Origin: Streptomyces cellostaticus
Lineage (GTDB): Bacteria; Actinomycetota; Actinomycetes; Streptomycetales; Streptomycetaceae
DNA: 64,000 nt
Reading direction: 5' to 3'
Assembly (NCBI RefSeq): GCF_001513965.1
Contig: NZ_KQ948020.1
Location: 105,604 to 169,603 of the forward strand
The notes beneath the pieces are model-generated. The model saw nothing but the letters and a program-made list of their open reading frames with translations, did no database searches and was not told where the DNA came from. The position numbers and the translations under genes were made by a program. Below, piece after piece: positions 8,407-18,113 of the stretch. Every line of letters starts with the position of its first letter. Positions within the stretch are counted from its first letter, which is position 1.

Positions 8407-9645
8407 CTCCCGGGCCTGCTGGGCCGCCACCAGCACCGTCCTGGACTGGTGCTCCACCTGGTGCTCCAACGGCACCCAGCGGGCTCTGAAACGCCCCGCG
8501 AAGGCTTCGCACCAGGAAGCGACGAGCTGTTCCAGCCGGGGTGCCGCCCGGTCGTCCGTCTCCCGCAGCACCCGCAGCAGCATGGCCGCTGCCCGCAGCG
8601 GCAGCCGCCGCCCGAAGGCGTCCACACTGCCGACGTACGCCATCGTCGTGCCGGCCGGCGGTGTGTGGGTCCAGTCCTGCGCCAGGCCCGGTATCAGCTC
8701 CAGCGCCCACCGGGCCGCCCGCAGCAGCGGACCGTCCGCGCCCTCCAGCCGGGGCAGCGCCTCGGCGAGCACCCGCTCCACCTCCAGCGAGTCCCGCAGC
8801 AGCCGCTGTGCCAGCCGGCGTATCGCCGCCGCCGGCGCCGGGTGCGGCGCCGGGTCGTCCACCAGGTCGCTGGCCCACATCGGGACCTCCACGACGGCCG
8901 TCAGACCGCCGTAGCGGTGCGTGTGGTACCAGGTGCTGTGCCGCGCGTCGTCCGGCATGCTCGGGTACGCGACGCCCGTCTCCGGGCCGGGCATCACATG
9001 CACCCCGGGCCCGGAGGCCGGCCAGCCCGCGGCGTCCGAGGCACCCGCCTCCACCGGGATGTGCAGTTCCGCCGCGGACTTGGCGAACGGCTCGGCGAGG
9101 CCCGGCACGTCCTTCGTCAACTGCACCCAGCTGCCGCCCAGATCGGTGCCGTGCAGCGTCACCTGGAGATAGGGCCGCAGTTCGTCGATCACCCCGGTCA
9201 GGGTCCGGGTCTCGGGCGGCAGCCGGTCCGGCGGCAGTACCGCCGGCGACCACTCGGGCTGCTCCGCGCCCGTCGGCCGGTAGAAGCCGAGGTGGTAGTC
9301 GAGCAGGCTGCGCGGCGCCGGGGTCACATGCAGGCTCGCGCCGTCCGGGTCCGCGCACAGCAGGAAGTGCCAGGAGGTGCCGGCCCGCAACTCCCGCTCG
9401 GCCAGCACCCGCTCGGCCAGCACCCGGAGGGTGGAGCCGCCGGTCGGCTCGTTGGCGTGGGCGCCCGCGACGACCAGCACCGCACGCCGGGCGTGCCCCA
9501 CGGACAGCAGGTGCAGGGGCCGGCCGGCCCGCGAGACGCCCACCTGTCTGAGCGCGCACAGCCCGGGCTGCTGAGCGGCCAACGCCCGGGCGGAGGCGAC
9601 CAGTTCGGGAACGCTGGGGTAGCGCAGCTCCGGCAGGAGACTCAC
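8395..9645 (-). CDS. M14 family zinc carboxypeptidase-like protein
   Basis: A 416-residue protein of the M14 carboxypeptidase family. The zinc site is visible as HxxE in GAHANEPTGG and a downstream His in VTLHGTDLGG; a Glu in AVVEVPMW is the candidate catalytic base. The C-terminal 150 residues are helical and have no clear match. No signal peptide is seen, so it is probably cytoplasmic. GTG 9645 is preferred over the in-frame TTG at 9705 because neither has a strong ribosome-binding site and the fold begins near LLPELRYPSV. It lies downstream of lpdA on the same strand, about 135 bases away. Substrate unknown; peptidoglycan peptides are possible. Confidence 0.72.
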   Translation of the reverse strand: MSLLPELRYPSVPELVASARALAAQQPGLCALRQVGVSRAGRPLHLLSVGHARRAVLVVAGAHANEPTGGSTLRVLAERVLAERELRAGTSWHFLLCADPDGASLHVTPAPRSLLDYHLGFYRPTGAEQPEWSPAVLPPDRLPPETRTLTGVIDELRPYLQVTLHGTDLGGSWVQLTKDVPGLAEPFAKSAAELHIPVEAGASDAAGWPASGPGVHVMPGPETGVAYPSMPDDARHSTWYHTHRYGGLTAVVEVPMWASDLVDDPAPHPAPAAAIRRLAQRLLRDSLEVERVLAEALPRLEGADGPLLRAARWALELIPGLAQDWTHTPPAGTTMAYVGSVDAFGRRLPLRAAAMLLRVLRETDDRAAPRLEQLVASWCEAFAGRFRARWVPLEHQVEHQSRTVLVAAQQARERAA

Positions 9646-9780
9646 CCCCGACTTGTCCGCCCGGCTTCGCCCTCCCAGTGCCGCACGGCATGGGTGAACT
9701 GTCAAGCACTCGACGGGGGAGGCTCCAGGGGGCGCCCGGACGCACTCCCGGACCGCGGTCGGCCGCCGTGCTCCGGGTAC

Positions 9781-11214
9781 TCACTGCTGGTGCAGGCCGC
9801 GTCCCGCGAGCGTCAGGAACACCTCGCCGACCGCTTCCGACAGCGTCGGGTGCGCGTGCACGTGCCGGGCCACGTCCGAGGGCTGGGCGTCCCAGCCGAC
9901 GATCAGCTGGCTCTCGGCGATCATCTCCGACACATGGGGGCCCACCAGGTGCACCCCGAGCACCTGCCCGCCGCCGGCCTCGGCCACGACCTTCACCATG
10001 CCGCCCTGCCCGTGCACCATGCCCTTGGCGACGGCGGTCAGCGGCATCGTGTTGACCTCGACCTCGTGCCCACGCGCGCGTGCCTCCGCCTCGCCGAGCC
10101 CCACGGACGCGGTCTGCGGCGACGAGTACGTCACCCGGGGCACCGCCGCGTACTCGACCGCCGGCGACGACATCCCCGCCAGTGTCTCGGCCACCAGCAG
10201 ACCCTCCGCGAACGAGGCGTGCGCCAGGCCGAGCGAGGGCGGCGGCAGCAGGTCGCCCACGACATGCATCCCCGGTACGGCCGTCTCCAGCCGGCTCCAG
10301 TCCGCCGGTGCGACGAACCCGCGCTCGTCCGTCGTCAGACCGGCGGCGGCCAGGTCCAGGCCCTCGGTGACCGGGGCCCGGCCGACGGCCACCAGCAGCC
10401 GCTCCGCCTCCACTACCCGGGTCTCTCCGCGCGCGGTGCGCACGCGCGCGCGTATGCCGTCCTCCAGTACCTCCGCGTCCAGCAGCCGCGCGCCCGCCTG
10501 CACGTCGATGCCCCGCTTCTTCAGGCCGCGCGTCAGATGACGGCTCACCTCGGCGTCCTCCAGCGGCACGATCCGGTCGGCGGCCTCCACCAGGGTGACC
10601 TGCGCGCCCATCGACCGGTGGAAGGAGGCGTACTCCACGCCGATCGCGCCCCCGCCCAGCACCAGCACGGAGGCGGGGAGCCCCGGCGCGAACAGCGCGT
10701 CGTCGCTGGTCACCACGCGCCGGCCGTCCGGCGAGAGCCCCGGGAGCATGCGCGGGCGTGAGCCGGTCGCGAGGACGATCCCACGGTGCGCGATGAAGTC
10801 GCGCACGCCGAGCGCGGGTTCGTTGTGCACATCCTCGACGCGTACGGCGCGCGGCCCTGTGAGCCGCGCGCTGCCTCGGACCACCCGCACGCCTGCATGC
10901 GCAAGATGAGCCTCCACCCCTTGGTGATTGCGCGCCACGATGTCGTCCCGGGTGGCCACCAGCGCCGGCCAGTCCACGGAGTCCAGCGTGGCCTTCACGC
11001 CCCAGCGTTCGCGGGCCTCGGCGATGCCGTCGACGAGTTCGGCGGCGTGCAGCATCGCCTTGCTCGGGATGCAGCCCCGGTGCAGACAGGTCCCGCCGAC
11101 CTTGTCGCGTTCGACGAGTACGACGTCGAGACCGAGGGAGGCGGCGCGCAGGGCGGTGCTGTACCCGCCCGTGCCCCCGCCGATGACGATGACATCCGGT
11201 GTGTTGATGCTCAT
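9781..11214 (-). CDS. lpdA: Dihydrolipoyl dehydrogenase
   Basis: A 477-residue FAD-dependent disulfide oxidoreductase, the E3 component that reoxidises dihydrolipoyl groups of 2-oxoacid dehydrogenase complexes and the glycine cleavage system with NAD+. The N-terminal FAD Rossmann motif is VIGGGTGGYS, the redox disulfide is GGTCLHRGCIPSK, the NAD-binding motif is VLGGGAIGVEYA, and the C-terminal His-Glu pair is in HAHPTLSEAVGEV. ATG 11214 has GGAGGG at good spacing; the longer in-frame start at 11274 is unlikely. No E1/E2 genes are adjacent, as is common for this gene in Streptomyces. It is divergent from a LysR gene. Confidence 0.93.
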   Translation of the reverse strand: MSINTPDVIVIGGGTGGYSTALRAASLGLDVVLVERDKVGGTCLHRGCIPSKAMLHAAELVDGIAEARERWGVKATLDSVDWPALVATRDDIVARNHQGVEAHLAHAGVRVVRGSARLTGPRAVRVEDVHNEPALGVRDFIAHRGIVLATGSRPRMLPGLSPDGRRVVTSDDALFAPGLPASVLVLGGGAIGVEYASFHRSMGAQVTLVEAADRIVPLEDAEVSRHLTRGLKKRGIDVQAGARLLDAEVLEDGIRARVRTARGETRVVEAERLLVAVGRAPVTEGLDLAAAGLTTDERGFVAPADWSRLETAVPGMHVVGDLLPPPSLGLAHASFAEGLLVAETLAGMSSPAVEYAAVPRVTYSSPQTASVGLGEAEARARGHEVEVNTMPLTAVAKGMVHGQGGMVKVVAEAGGGQVLGVHLVGPHVSEMIAESQLIVGWDAQPSDVARHVHAHPTLSEAVGEVFLTLAGRGLHQQ

Positions 11215-11236
11215 GGCCCCACCCTCCGTCCATCCC

Positions 11237-11269
11237 TTGCCATGAGTCCAAGGCAATGTTCTTGTAGAA
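11237..11269. promoter_or_regulatory. Candidate LysR operators between lpdA and its divergent regulator
   Basis: The 87-base divergent gap holds two inverted repeats: TTGCC-N10-GGCAA at 11237-11256 and TTCT-TGT-AGAA at 11259-11269. The first has the dyad size typical of LysR-type recognition sites. No binding data exist here. Confidence 0.45.
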
Positions 11270-11301
11270 TCCATGCAGGATCTTCATGGGAGGGTGCGGA
11301 G

Positions 11302-12234
11302 TTGAGCCTGCGGCAGATGGAGTACTTCCTGACGGTCGTCCAGGAGGCGTCCTTCACGCGCGCGGCGGACGCCCTGCACGTCACCCAGCCCGCGCTCTCG
11401 CACCAGATCAAGGCGCTGGAGAAGTCGGTCGGAGGCGCCCTGCTGGAGCGGTTGCCGCGCGGAGTGCGCCTCACCCCGATGGGCCGCGCATTCCTGCCGC
11501 ACGCCGAACTCGCCGTCCGCAGCGCCTCCCAGGCCCGACGCGCGGCCCGCGCCGCCGCCGGCGCCGAGGGCGGCGAACTGCACGTCGCGGCCCTGCACTC
11601 CATCGCCGTCGGCGCCCTGCCCGACGTCTTCGCCCGCTGGCGCGCGAGGCACCCGCAGGTCCTGCTGCGCCTGCACGAGTACGCCACCACCGAGGCCCTG
11701 GAGGAGGCCGTGCAGCGCGGCACCGCCGACCTCGCCGTGGGCCCCGCACCCGCCGACCCGCCCGGCACCGTCGTCCCGGTCGGCGAGGAGGAACTGGTCC
11801 TCGTGGTGCCGTTCGACGACCGTCTCGCAGGCCGTACGACCGTGACGCTGCCGGAACTCGCCGACCGCGCCTGGATCCGCTGCGCCATGGAACCCGTCGT
11901 CCACGGCGAGCGCTTCCTCGACTGGGCGTGCGGCAAGGCCGGGTTCAGACCGCGGACCGCGGTGTGGACCGAGCACACCTCGACGGCCGTGCGCATGGCC
12001 GCCGCCGGGGTGGGGGTGTGCGCCGCGCCCGCCCACATCGTGCGCGGTGCCGTCGGCGAGGACTGCGTGCTCCTCACCCCCGACCCGCCCTGGAAGCGCG
12101 CCCTGAGCGTCTACGCGCGCGCGGCGCCCACCGGGGCCGCCGAGGCCTTCGTGGACCTCCTGCGCGCCGTCTGGCCCTCCCTCGGAGCGCCGCCACCCGC
12201 GCGTGGGTACGAGGACTGCGAGCTGCCCGCCTGA
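11302..12234 (+). CDS. LysR family transcriptional regulator
   Basis: A 310-residue LysR protein. The N-terminal winged helix runs from LRQMEYFLTVVQEASFTRAA to LSHQIKALEKS; the rest is the effector-binding domain (for example RGTADLAVGPAPADP). TTG 11302 is preferred because GGAGGG lies seven bases upstream and the protein then opens with SLRQMEYFL, the usual LysR beginning; ATG 11317 would cut into the first helix. It is divergent from lpdA and probably regulates it or itself through the dyads in the shared gap. It ends 6 bases from the convergent treY gene. Confidence 0.88.
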   Translation: MSLRQMEYFLTVVQEASFTRAADALHVTQPALSHQIKALEKSVGGALLERLPRGVRLTPMGRAFLPHAELAVRSASQARRAARAAAGAEGGELHVAALHSIAVGALPDVFARWRARHPQVLLRLHEYATTEALEEAVQRGTADLAVGPAPADPPGTVVPVGEEELVLVVPFDDRLAGRTTVTLPELADRAWIRCAMEPVVHGERFLDWACGKAGFRPRTAVWTEHTSTAVRMAAAGVGVCAAPAHIVRGAVGEDCVLLTPDPPWKRALSVYARAAPTGAAEAFVDLLRAVWPSLGAPPPARGYEDCELPA

Positions 12235-12240
12235 GCCTCC

Positions 12241-14610
12241 TCAGGCATCCTGGACCCGCTCCAGCAGAACCACCGGGAGCCGTTCGAAGAGGTCCGCCAC
12301 GCGCGCGTGCCCGGTGAACTCCCGCTCCGGCGTCAGCACGTCCGCCCACCGTCCCGGTGGCAGTGGCAGCCGCGTCTCCCGCCAGCCCCCCGCCTCCGCC
12401 AGCTGCAGCGACAGGCGCGTCACCGCCGTCACGACCTCCCCGGAGCGCACGAACGCCGTACAGTGCTGCGCCGCCGGACCCTCGGCCTCCAGCGGCGCGT
12501 ACGTCGCCGCCGCGCCGAAGGCCTCGGCCCTGCGGGCACGCAGCCGCAGCGCCGCCGCCGTCAGGGCGTTCTTCTCGCCGGGCGCTTCCGGCGGGAACGC
12601 CGCCGGCCGCCGGTTGTCCGGGTCCACCAGCGCCCGGTACTCGCCCTCCGTGCCCTGGTACACGTCCGGCACCCCCGGCATCGTCAGATGGACCAGCGCG
12701 GTCCCGAGGACGTTCGCCCGGATGTGCGGCTCCAGCGCCCTGCGGAAGGCGGCCACGCGCTCCCCGGGTGGTCCGCACGGCCCGGCCGTGACGAAAGCCG
12801 CCACCGCCTCCTCGTACGGCGGCTCCTGCTCCGTCCAGCTCGTGTACATGCCCGCCTCCCGCACATGCTTCAGCAGCGCCCCCTGGACCCGCTCCGCCTG
12901 CGCCGGTCCCAGCCCGAACACCGTCTGCCAGGCCGCCCAGGCCAGCTGCCCGTCCGGTGCGCCCTCCTCGGGCAGGGTCACCTCGGCGAGCAACTCCGCC
13001 CAGCGGCCGGGGCACTCGGTGAGCACGGCCAGTGCCGCGCGCACGTCGGTGCTGCGCTTGGTGTCGTGGGTGGAGACGACCGTGCCGGTGAGCGGCCACT
13101 CGCGCTGCACGCGCGCGCAGTACGCGTGGAAGTCCTCCGGGGACACGCCGGGGCTGCCCGGGTCGCCGCCCACCTCGGTCGCCGACAGCAGGGGCACATA
13201 GCGGTAGAACGCCGTGTCCTCCACGGACTTGGCGCGCAGCGCCGACGCGGTCTGCGCGAACCGGGTGCGGAACTCCAGCCGGTCGGCGTGGTCCGGTGCC
13301 GAAGGTTCACCGGGCGCCTCGACCAGCAGCCGGCGCACGATGCCGACGGCTTCGGCCTCCTCGGGCACCACGAAGGCCAGCCGGGCCTCCTCGGCGGCCT
13401 GCTCGGTGAGGACGGCGCAGGCGTCACCGGAGGCGTAGGGCCGGTAGACGCGCAGCCGTACCAGCAGTTCCTCCGCGGCCGTGCGCAGCGCCCAGGGCGC
13501 CCGGTCGCGCAGCGTGAGGTCCGACGAGGCGGCGCACAGCCGGGCGGCCACCCGGGTGAGCCGGTCGGTCTCGGCGGCCAGCTCGTGCGTGAGCACCTTG
13601 TAGGCGGCCCGCCGCACCGTGGCCTCCCAGTTGCCGCCCCGGTCCGTCTGCGGCGCCGCGAACGCCCGGTACCGCCCGAGCAGTTCGTACGCCCCGGCGC
13701 GGTCCGTGAACAGGCCGTCGACCTGGCGCAGGGCGTCGTAGCCCGTGGTGCCCGCGACGGGCCAGGAGGCCGGCAGCCGCTCGCCGTCGGCGAGGATCTT
13801 CTCCACGACCGTCCAGCGCCCGCCACTCGCCTCGTGCAGGCGCTCCAGATAGCCGTCGGGGTCCGCGAGTCCGTCCGGATGGTCGATCCGCAGCCCGTCG
13901 AGCACGCCCTCCGCCAGCAGCTGGAGGATCTTGGCGTGGGTGGCCTCGAACACCTCGGGGTCCTCCACGCGCACCCCGATCAGCTCCGAGATGCTGAAGA
14001 AGCGCCGGTAGTTCAGCTCGGTGCGGGCGAGCCGCCACCACACCGGGCGGTACCACTGCGCGTCCAGCAGCCGGGGCAGCGGCAGGTCCTCGGTGCCCGC
14101 GCGGAGGGGGAAGGCGTGGTCGTGGTAGCGCAGGACGTCTCCGTCGACGACGAGGCGGTCCAGCTCCGAGCCGAGCGGACCGCCGAGCACGGGCAGCAGC
14201 ACCCGTCCGCCCTGCGCCTCCCAGTCGATGTCGAACCAGCGCGCGTACGGCGAGCCGGGCCCCTCGCGCAGCACCTCCCACAGCGCGCGGTTGTGCCGGG
14301 GGACCATGGCCATGTGGTTCGGCACGATGTCCACCACGAGGCCCAGGCCGTGCTCCCGCGCGGTGTGCGCCAGCGCGCGCAGCCCCTCCTCACCGCCCAG
14401 TTCCTCGCGCACGCGCGCGTGGTCCACCACGTCGTAGCCGTGCGCGGAGCCCGGGACGGCCTCCAGGACGGGGGACAGGTGCAGGTGCGAGACGCCGAGC
14501 GACGCCAGGTACGGTACGGCCGCCGCGGCGGCGGCGAACGGGAACGCGGGCTGGAGTTGCAGCCGGTAGGTGGCCGTGGGCACGTCCGGTCGGGGTCGCG
14601 CAGAGGTCAT
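12241..14610 (-). CDS. treY: Malto-oligosyltrehalose synthase
   Basis: A 789-residue GH13 enzyme that converts the reducing-end alpha-1,4 bond of a maltodextrin into the alpha,alpha-1,1 bond of trehalose by intramolecular transglucosylation. The N-terminal barrel is clear (TATYRLQLQPAFPF, LHLSPVLEAVPGSAHGYDV, VVDIVPNHMA). The catalytic Asp lies in GLRIDHPDGLADP and the Glu in VVEKILADGERLP, followed by the family-specific GTTGYD. The C-terminal VYQGTEGEYRALVDPDNRRP is also typical. It supplies the substrate of TreZ (5351-7096). Confidence 0.96.
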   Translation of the reverse strand: MTSARPRPDVPTATYRLQLQPAFPFAAAAAAVPYLASLGVSHLHLSPVLEAVPGSAHGYDVVDHARVREELGGEEGLRALAHTAREHGLGLVVDIVPNHMAMVPRHNRALWEVLREGPGSPYARWFDIDWEAQGGRVLLPVLGGPLGSELDRLVVDGDVLRYHDHAFPLRAGTEDLPLPRLLDAQWYRPVWWRLARTELNYRRFFSISELIGVRVEDPEVFEATHAKILQLLAEGVLDGLRIDHPDGLADPDGYLERLHEASGGRWTVVEKILADGERLPASWPVAGTTGYDALRQVDGLFTDRAGAYELLGRYRAFAAPQTDRGGNWEATVRRAAYKVLTHELAAETDRLTRVAARLCAASSDLTLRDRAPWALRTAAEELLVRLRVYRPYASGDACAVLTEQAAEEARLAFVVPEEAEAVGIVRRLLVEAPGEPSAPDHADRLEFRTRFAQTASALRAKSVEDTAFYRYVPLLSATEVGGDPGSPGVSPEDFHAYCARVQREWPLTGTVVSTHDTKRSTDVRAALAVLTECPGRWAELLAEVTLPEEGAPDGQLAWAAWQTVFGLGPAQAERVQGALLKHVREAGMYTSWTEQEPPYEEAVAAFVTAGPCGPPGERVAAFRRALEPHIRANVLGTALVHLTMPGVPDVYQGTEGEYRALVDPDNRRPAAFPPEAPGEKNALTAAALRLRARRAEAFGAAATYAPLEAEGPAAQHCTAFVRSGEVVTAVTRLSLQLAEAGGWRETRLPLPPGRWADVLTPEREFTGHARVADLFERLPVVLLERVQDA

Positions 14611-14691
14611 GGAAACCTACGTACCCAGCCCGCCGTCTTTCGTGTCATCGACCCCTGCACGGACCCACGCACGCGTGCCTAGCTTCGAGTG

Positions 14692-15984
14692 ATGGGAAGA
14701 AGGGAACGGCCCCGGGGACGGCGCGGCACGCTGGACACCTACCGCGAGGTGATCGGCCTGACCGGGCCGCTGCTGCCGGGCGTGTCGTTCCTGGGGCGGC
14801 TGCCGACGGCCACCATCCAGTTCGGCAGTGTGCTGCTCGTCGCCCGGACGAGCGGTTCGCCGGCCGCCGCGGGACTGACCGGCGGCGCGCTCGCCCTCGG
14901 CCAGGTGGCCTGCGGGCCACTGGTGGGCCGGCTCGCCGACCGGCACGGCCAGCGGACGGTCGTGCTCGTGTTCTCGCTCGCCAACGCGCTCGCGGTGGCC
15001 GCCCTGGTCACCGGCGCCCTCGCCGGCCTGCCCACACCCGTCCTGGCCCTCCTGGGGGCCGCGGCCGGCGCCACCGTGCCGCTCGTCGGCCCGCTGGCCC
15101 GCACCCGCCTGGTTGCGCTCGCCCGCCGCTGCGGCGCCCCCGAGCCCACCGTCGGCGCCGCGCTCTCCTTCGAGAGCACCCTGGACGAGCTGTCCTTCGT
15201 CCTCGGCCCGGCCCTGGTCGGCCTGGCCGCCGTCCTCGCCCACCCGGCGTACGCACTGGGCGGCGCGGCCCTCCTGGTGGCCACCTGCGGCACCGGCTTC
15301 GCCCTGCACCCGACCGCCCGGGCGGTCCGGCCCGGCGCGGCACGCGCGCGTACCGCTTCCGCGTCACCCGCCCCCATGCCCCGTTCCGTCCACGCCCTGC
15401 GCGCGGCCCTCGCCCTCCAGGGCGCCATGTTCGGCGCCTGCCAGGCCGGGATCACGGCGCTCACGGCCCGGCTCGGGCAGGAGGACCAGGCCGGGCTCGT
15501 GTACGCCGCCATGGGCGTGATGAGCGCCGTGGCGGGGCTCGCCATGGCCGCCGTACCGGCACGCCTCGGGCTCCCGGCGCGCTGGCGGCTGGCGACGGGC
15601 GCCGCCTTCGCGCTGTCCCTGCCGCTGCTGCGCACGGACGGCCTGCCGGGCCTGTACTCCGTCGTCACCGTCCTCGGGACCGCCTACGCCCCGCACCTCG
15701 TCACGGTGTTCGGGCTGACCGAGCGCACGGTGCCGCCGTCCCGGCTGTCCGAGGCGATGGCGTGCGCGACGAGCGCCCTGGTCGGGGGCCAGGCCTTCGC
15801 GGTCGCGGTCACCGGCCGCCTGGCCGAGTCCTACGGCCCCTCGGCGGCGTTCGCCGCGGCGAGCACGGCCGCCGCGCTCGCCTGCGCCATCGCCCTGACG
15901 GCCCGCCCGACGACGTACGCGGGACAGCCGGAAGATGCCCTCCACGCGCGCGCGTGCGACGAGCAGGCGCGCACGACCCCCTGA
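14692..15984 (+). CDS. MFS transporter
   Basis: A 430-residue membrane protein of the major facilitator superfamily with about twelve hydrophobic segments in two halves separated by a polar loop near residues 205-225. The loop between helices 2 and 3 carries GRLADRHGQRTVV, a typical MFS motif A. No drug-specific motif identifies its substrate, and export of a small hydrophobic molecule is only a guess. It is divergent from treY (82 bases) and convergent with glgX (20 bases). Confidence 0.82.
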   Translation: MGRRERPRGRRGTLDTYREVIGLTGPLLPGVSFLGRLPTATIQFGSVLLVARTSGSPAAAGLTGGALALGQVACGPLVGRLADRHGQRTVVLVFSLANALAVAALVTGALAGLPTPVLALLGAAAGATVPLVGPLARTRLVALARRCGAPEPTVGAALSFESTLDELSFVLGPALVGLAAVLAHPAYALGGAALLVATCGTGFALHPTARAVRPGAARARTASASPAPMPRSVHALRAALALQGAMFGACQAGITALTARLGQEDQAGLVYAAMGVMSAVAGLAMAAVPARLGLPARWRLATGAAFALSLPLLRTDGLPGLYSVVTVLGTAYAPHLVTVFGLTERTVPPSRLSEAMACATSALVGGQAFAVAVTGRLAESYGPSAAFAAASTAAALACAIALTARPTTYAGQPEDALHARACDEQARTTP

Positions 15985-15991
15985 ACGGGGG
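15977..15991. terminator. Short hairpin at the end of the MFS gene
   Basis: CCCCC-TGAAC-GGGGG spans the stop codon of the MFS gene and lies just before the convergent glgX stop. It is only 5 bp, so terminator function is uncertain. Confidence 0.35.
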
Positions 15992-16004
15992 CCGTACGTG
16001 AGGG

Positions 16005-18113
16005 TCAGGCGGGCCGCTGCAGCACCGTCAGGCTGCGGTCCGGCAGAGTGATCCGTTCGCCCGCCGCGACCTTGCCTCCCGTCCCCGGCGGGACCCCCTC
16101 CGGGCGGGCCGTGTCGACGACCACCTGCCACTGCCGCCCGTGGTCGACCGGCACCAGGAAGTCCAGCGGCCCGGGCGAGGCGTTGAACATGAGCAGGAAG
16201 GAGTCGTCGGTGATCCGCTCCCCGCGCGGACCGGGTTCGGAGATCGCGTTGCCGTTCAGGAACACCGTCAGCGCGGACGCCTGCGCCGAGTCCCAGTCCC
16301 GCTGGGCCATCTCGCCGCCCTCGGGGGTGAACCAGGCGATGTCGGACAGCTCGTCGTGGGTGCCCTCCACCGGCCGCCCGTGGAAGAAGCGCCGTCGGCG
16401 CAGGACCGGGTGGTCGCGGCGCAGCCAGACCATCGCGCGGACGAACTCCAGCAGGTCGCCGCCGTCCTCGGGCCACGCCACCCAGGACACCTCGCTGTCC
16501 TGGCAGTAGGCGTTGTTGTTGCCGCGCTGGGTGCGGGCGAACTCGTCGCCGTGGCTGAGCATCGGCACGCCCTGGGACAGCATCAGCGTGGCGAGGAAGT
16601 TCCGCATCTGGCGGGCGCGCAGCCCGAGCACGCCCGGGTCGTCGGTCTCGCCCTCCGCCCCGCAGTTCCAGGAGCGGTTGTGGCTCTCTCCGTCCCGGTT
16701 GTCCTCGCCGTTGGCCCGGTTGTGCTTGTCGTTGTACGCGACGAGGTCGTGCAGGGTGAAGCCGTCGTGGCAGGTCACGAAGTTGATGGAGGCGAGCGGG
16801 CGGCGTCCGTCGTCCTGGTAGAGGTCCGAGGAGCCGGTCAGCCGGGAGGCGAACTCCGCGAGCGCCCGCGGCTCGCCCCGCCACAGGTCCCGGACGGTGT
16901 CGCGGTACTTGCCGTTCCACTCGGTCCACAGCGGCGGGAAGTTGCCCACCTGGTAGCCGCCCTCGCCCACGTCCCACGGCTCGGCGATCAGCTTCACCTG
17001 GGAGACCACCGGGTCCTGCTGCACCAGGTCGAAGAACGACGACAGCCGGTCCACCTCGTGGAACTGCCGGGCGAGCGTCGCCGCGAGGTCGAAACGGAAG
17101 CCGTCGACGTGCATCTCGGTGACCCAGTACCGCAGCGAGTCCATGATCAGCTGGAGCACGTGCGGGGACCGCATCAGCAGCGAGTTCCCGGTGCCCGTGG
17201 TGTCCGTGTAGTAGCGCGGATCGTCCGCGAGCCGGTAGTACGACGGATTGTCGAGGCCCTTGAAGGACAGCGTCGGGCCCAGATGGTTGCCCTCGGCGGT
17301 GTGGTTGTAGACCACGTCCAGGATGACCTCGATCCCGGCCTCGTGCAGCGCCCGGACCGCCGACTTGAACTCCAGGACCTGCTGGCCGCGGTCGCCCCAG
17401 GAGGCGTACGTGTTGTGCGGGGCGAAGAAACCGACGGTGTTGTAGCCCCAGTAGTTGTTCAGGCCCATGTCGACCAGCCGGTGGTCGTTCACGAACTGGT
17501 GGACGGGCATCAGCTCCAGCGCCGTCACCCCGAGCCTGGTCAGGTGGTCGATGATCGCCGGATGGGCGAGGGCCGCGTACGTGCCGCGCAGTTCCTCCGG
17601 GAGCCCCGGGTGGCGCATGGTCAGGCCCTTCACATGGGCCTCGTAGATCACCGTGTGGTGGTACTCGGTGCGCGGGGGCCGGTCGTCGCCCCAGTCGAAG
17701 TACGGGTTGATCACCACCGAGGTCATGGTGTGCGGCGCCGAGTCCAGGTCGTTGCGCCGGTCGGGGGCGCCGAAGTGGTAGCCGTACACCTCCTCGCCCC
17801 ACCGGACGGCCCCGCTGATCGCCTTCGCGTACGGGTCGAGCAGCAGCTTCGCGGAATTGCAGCGCAGCCCGCGCTCGGGGGCGTACGGGCCGTGCCCCCG
17901 GAACCCGTACCGCTGTCCCGGCATGACGCCCGGCACGTACGCGTGCCGCACGAACGCGTCGCTCTCGCGCAGTTCCACCGCCGTCTCCGAGCCGTCATCG
18001 TGCAGCAGACACAGCTCTACTCGGTCCGCGGCCTCCGTGAAGACCGCGAAATTGGTTCCGGCGCCGTCATAGGTGGCGCCGAGCGGATACGCCTCTCCAG
18101 GCCAGACCTGCAT
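16005..18113 (-). CDS. glgX: Glycogen debranching enzyme (GlgX/TreX type)
   Basis: A 702-residue GH13 debranching enzyme that cleaves alpha-1,6 branch points of glycogen or limit dextrins. A CBM48-like N-terminal domain (YPLGATYDGAGTNFAVF) precedes the barrel. The barrel carries GYNTVGFFAPHNTY, DVVYNHTAEGNH, the catalytic Asp in GFRFDLAATL, the catalytic Glu in LIAEPWDVG and the transition-state Asp in NFVTCHDGFTLHD. ATG 18113 (MQVWPGEAYPLG) is the usual family start; the longer in-frame opening to 18227 has no support. The linear maltodextrins it releases are substrates for TreY, so together with treY and treZ it completes a glycogen-to-trehalose route. Confidence 0.95.
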   Translation of the reverse strand: MQVWPGEAYPLGATYDGAGTNFAVFTEAADRVELCLLHDDGSETAVELRESDAFVRHAYVPGVMPGQRYGFRGHGPYAPERGLRCNSAKLLLDPYAKAISGAVRWGEEVYGYHFGAPDRRNDLDSAPHTMTSVVINPYFDWGDDRPPRTEYHHTVIYEAHVKGLTMRHPGLPEELRGTYAALAHPAIIDHLTRLGVTALELMPVHQFVNDHRLVDMGLNNYWGYNTVGFFAPHNTYASWGDRGQQVLEFKSAVRALHEAGIEVILDVVYNHTAEGNHLGPTLSFKGLDNPSYYRLADDPRYYTDTTGTGNSLLMRSPHVLQLIMDSLRYWVTEMHVDGFRFDLAATLARQFHEVDRLSSFFDLVQQDPVVSQVKLIAEPWDVGEGGYQVGNFPPLWTEWNGKYRDTVRDLWRGEPRALAEFASRLTGSSDLYQDDGRRPLASINFVTCHDGFTLHDLVAYNDKHNRANGEDNRDGESHNRSWNCGAEGETDDPGVLGLRARQMRNFLATLMLSQGVPMLSHGDEFARTQRGNNNAYCQDSEVSWVAWPEDGGDLLEFVRAMVWLRRDHPVLRRRRFFHGRPVEGTHDELSDIAWFTPEGGEMAQRDWDSAQASALTVFLNGNAISEPGPRGERITDDSFLLMFNASPGPLDFLVPVDHGRQWQVVVDTARPEGVPPGTGGKVAAGERITLPDRSLTVLQRPA

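Noticed and set aside
8386..10761. A 791-residue plus-strand frame antisense to the M14 peptidase and lpdA
   Set aside because: Composition (Arg/Gly/His/Gln-rich, no domain) is typical of a shadow frame in high-GC DNA; the opposite strand has clear enzymes.
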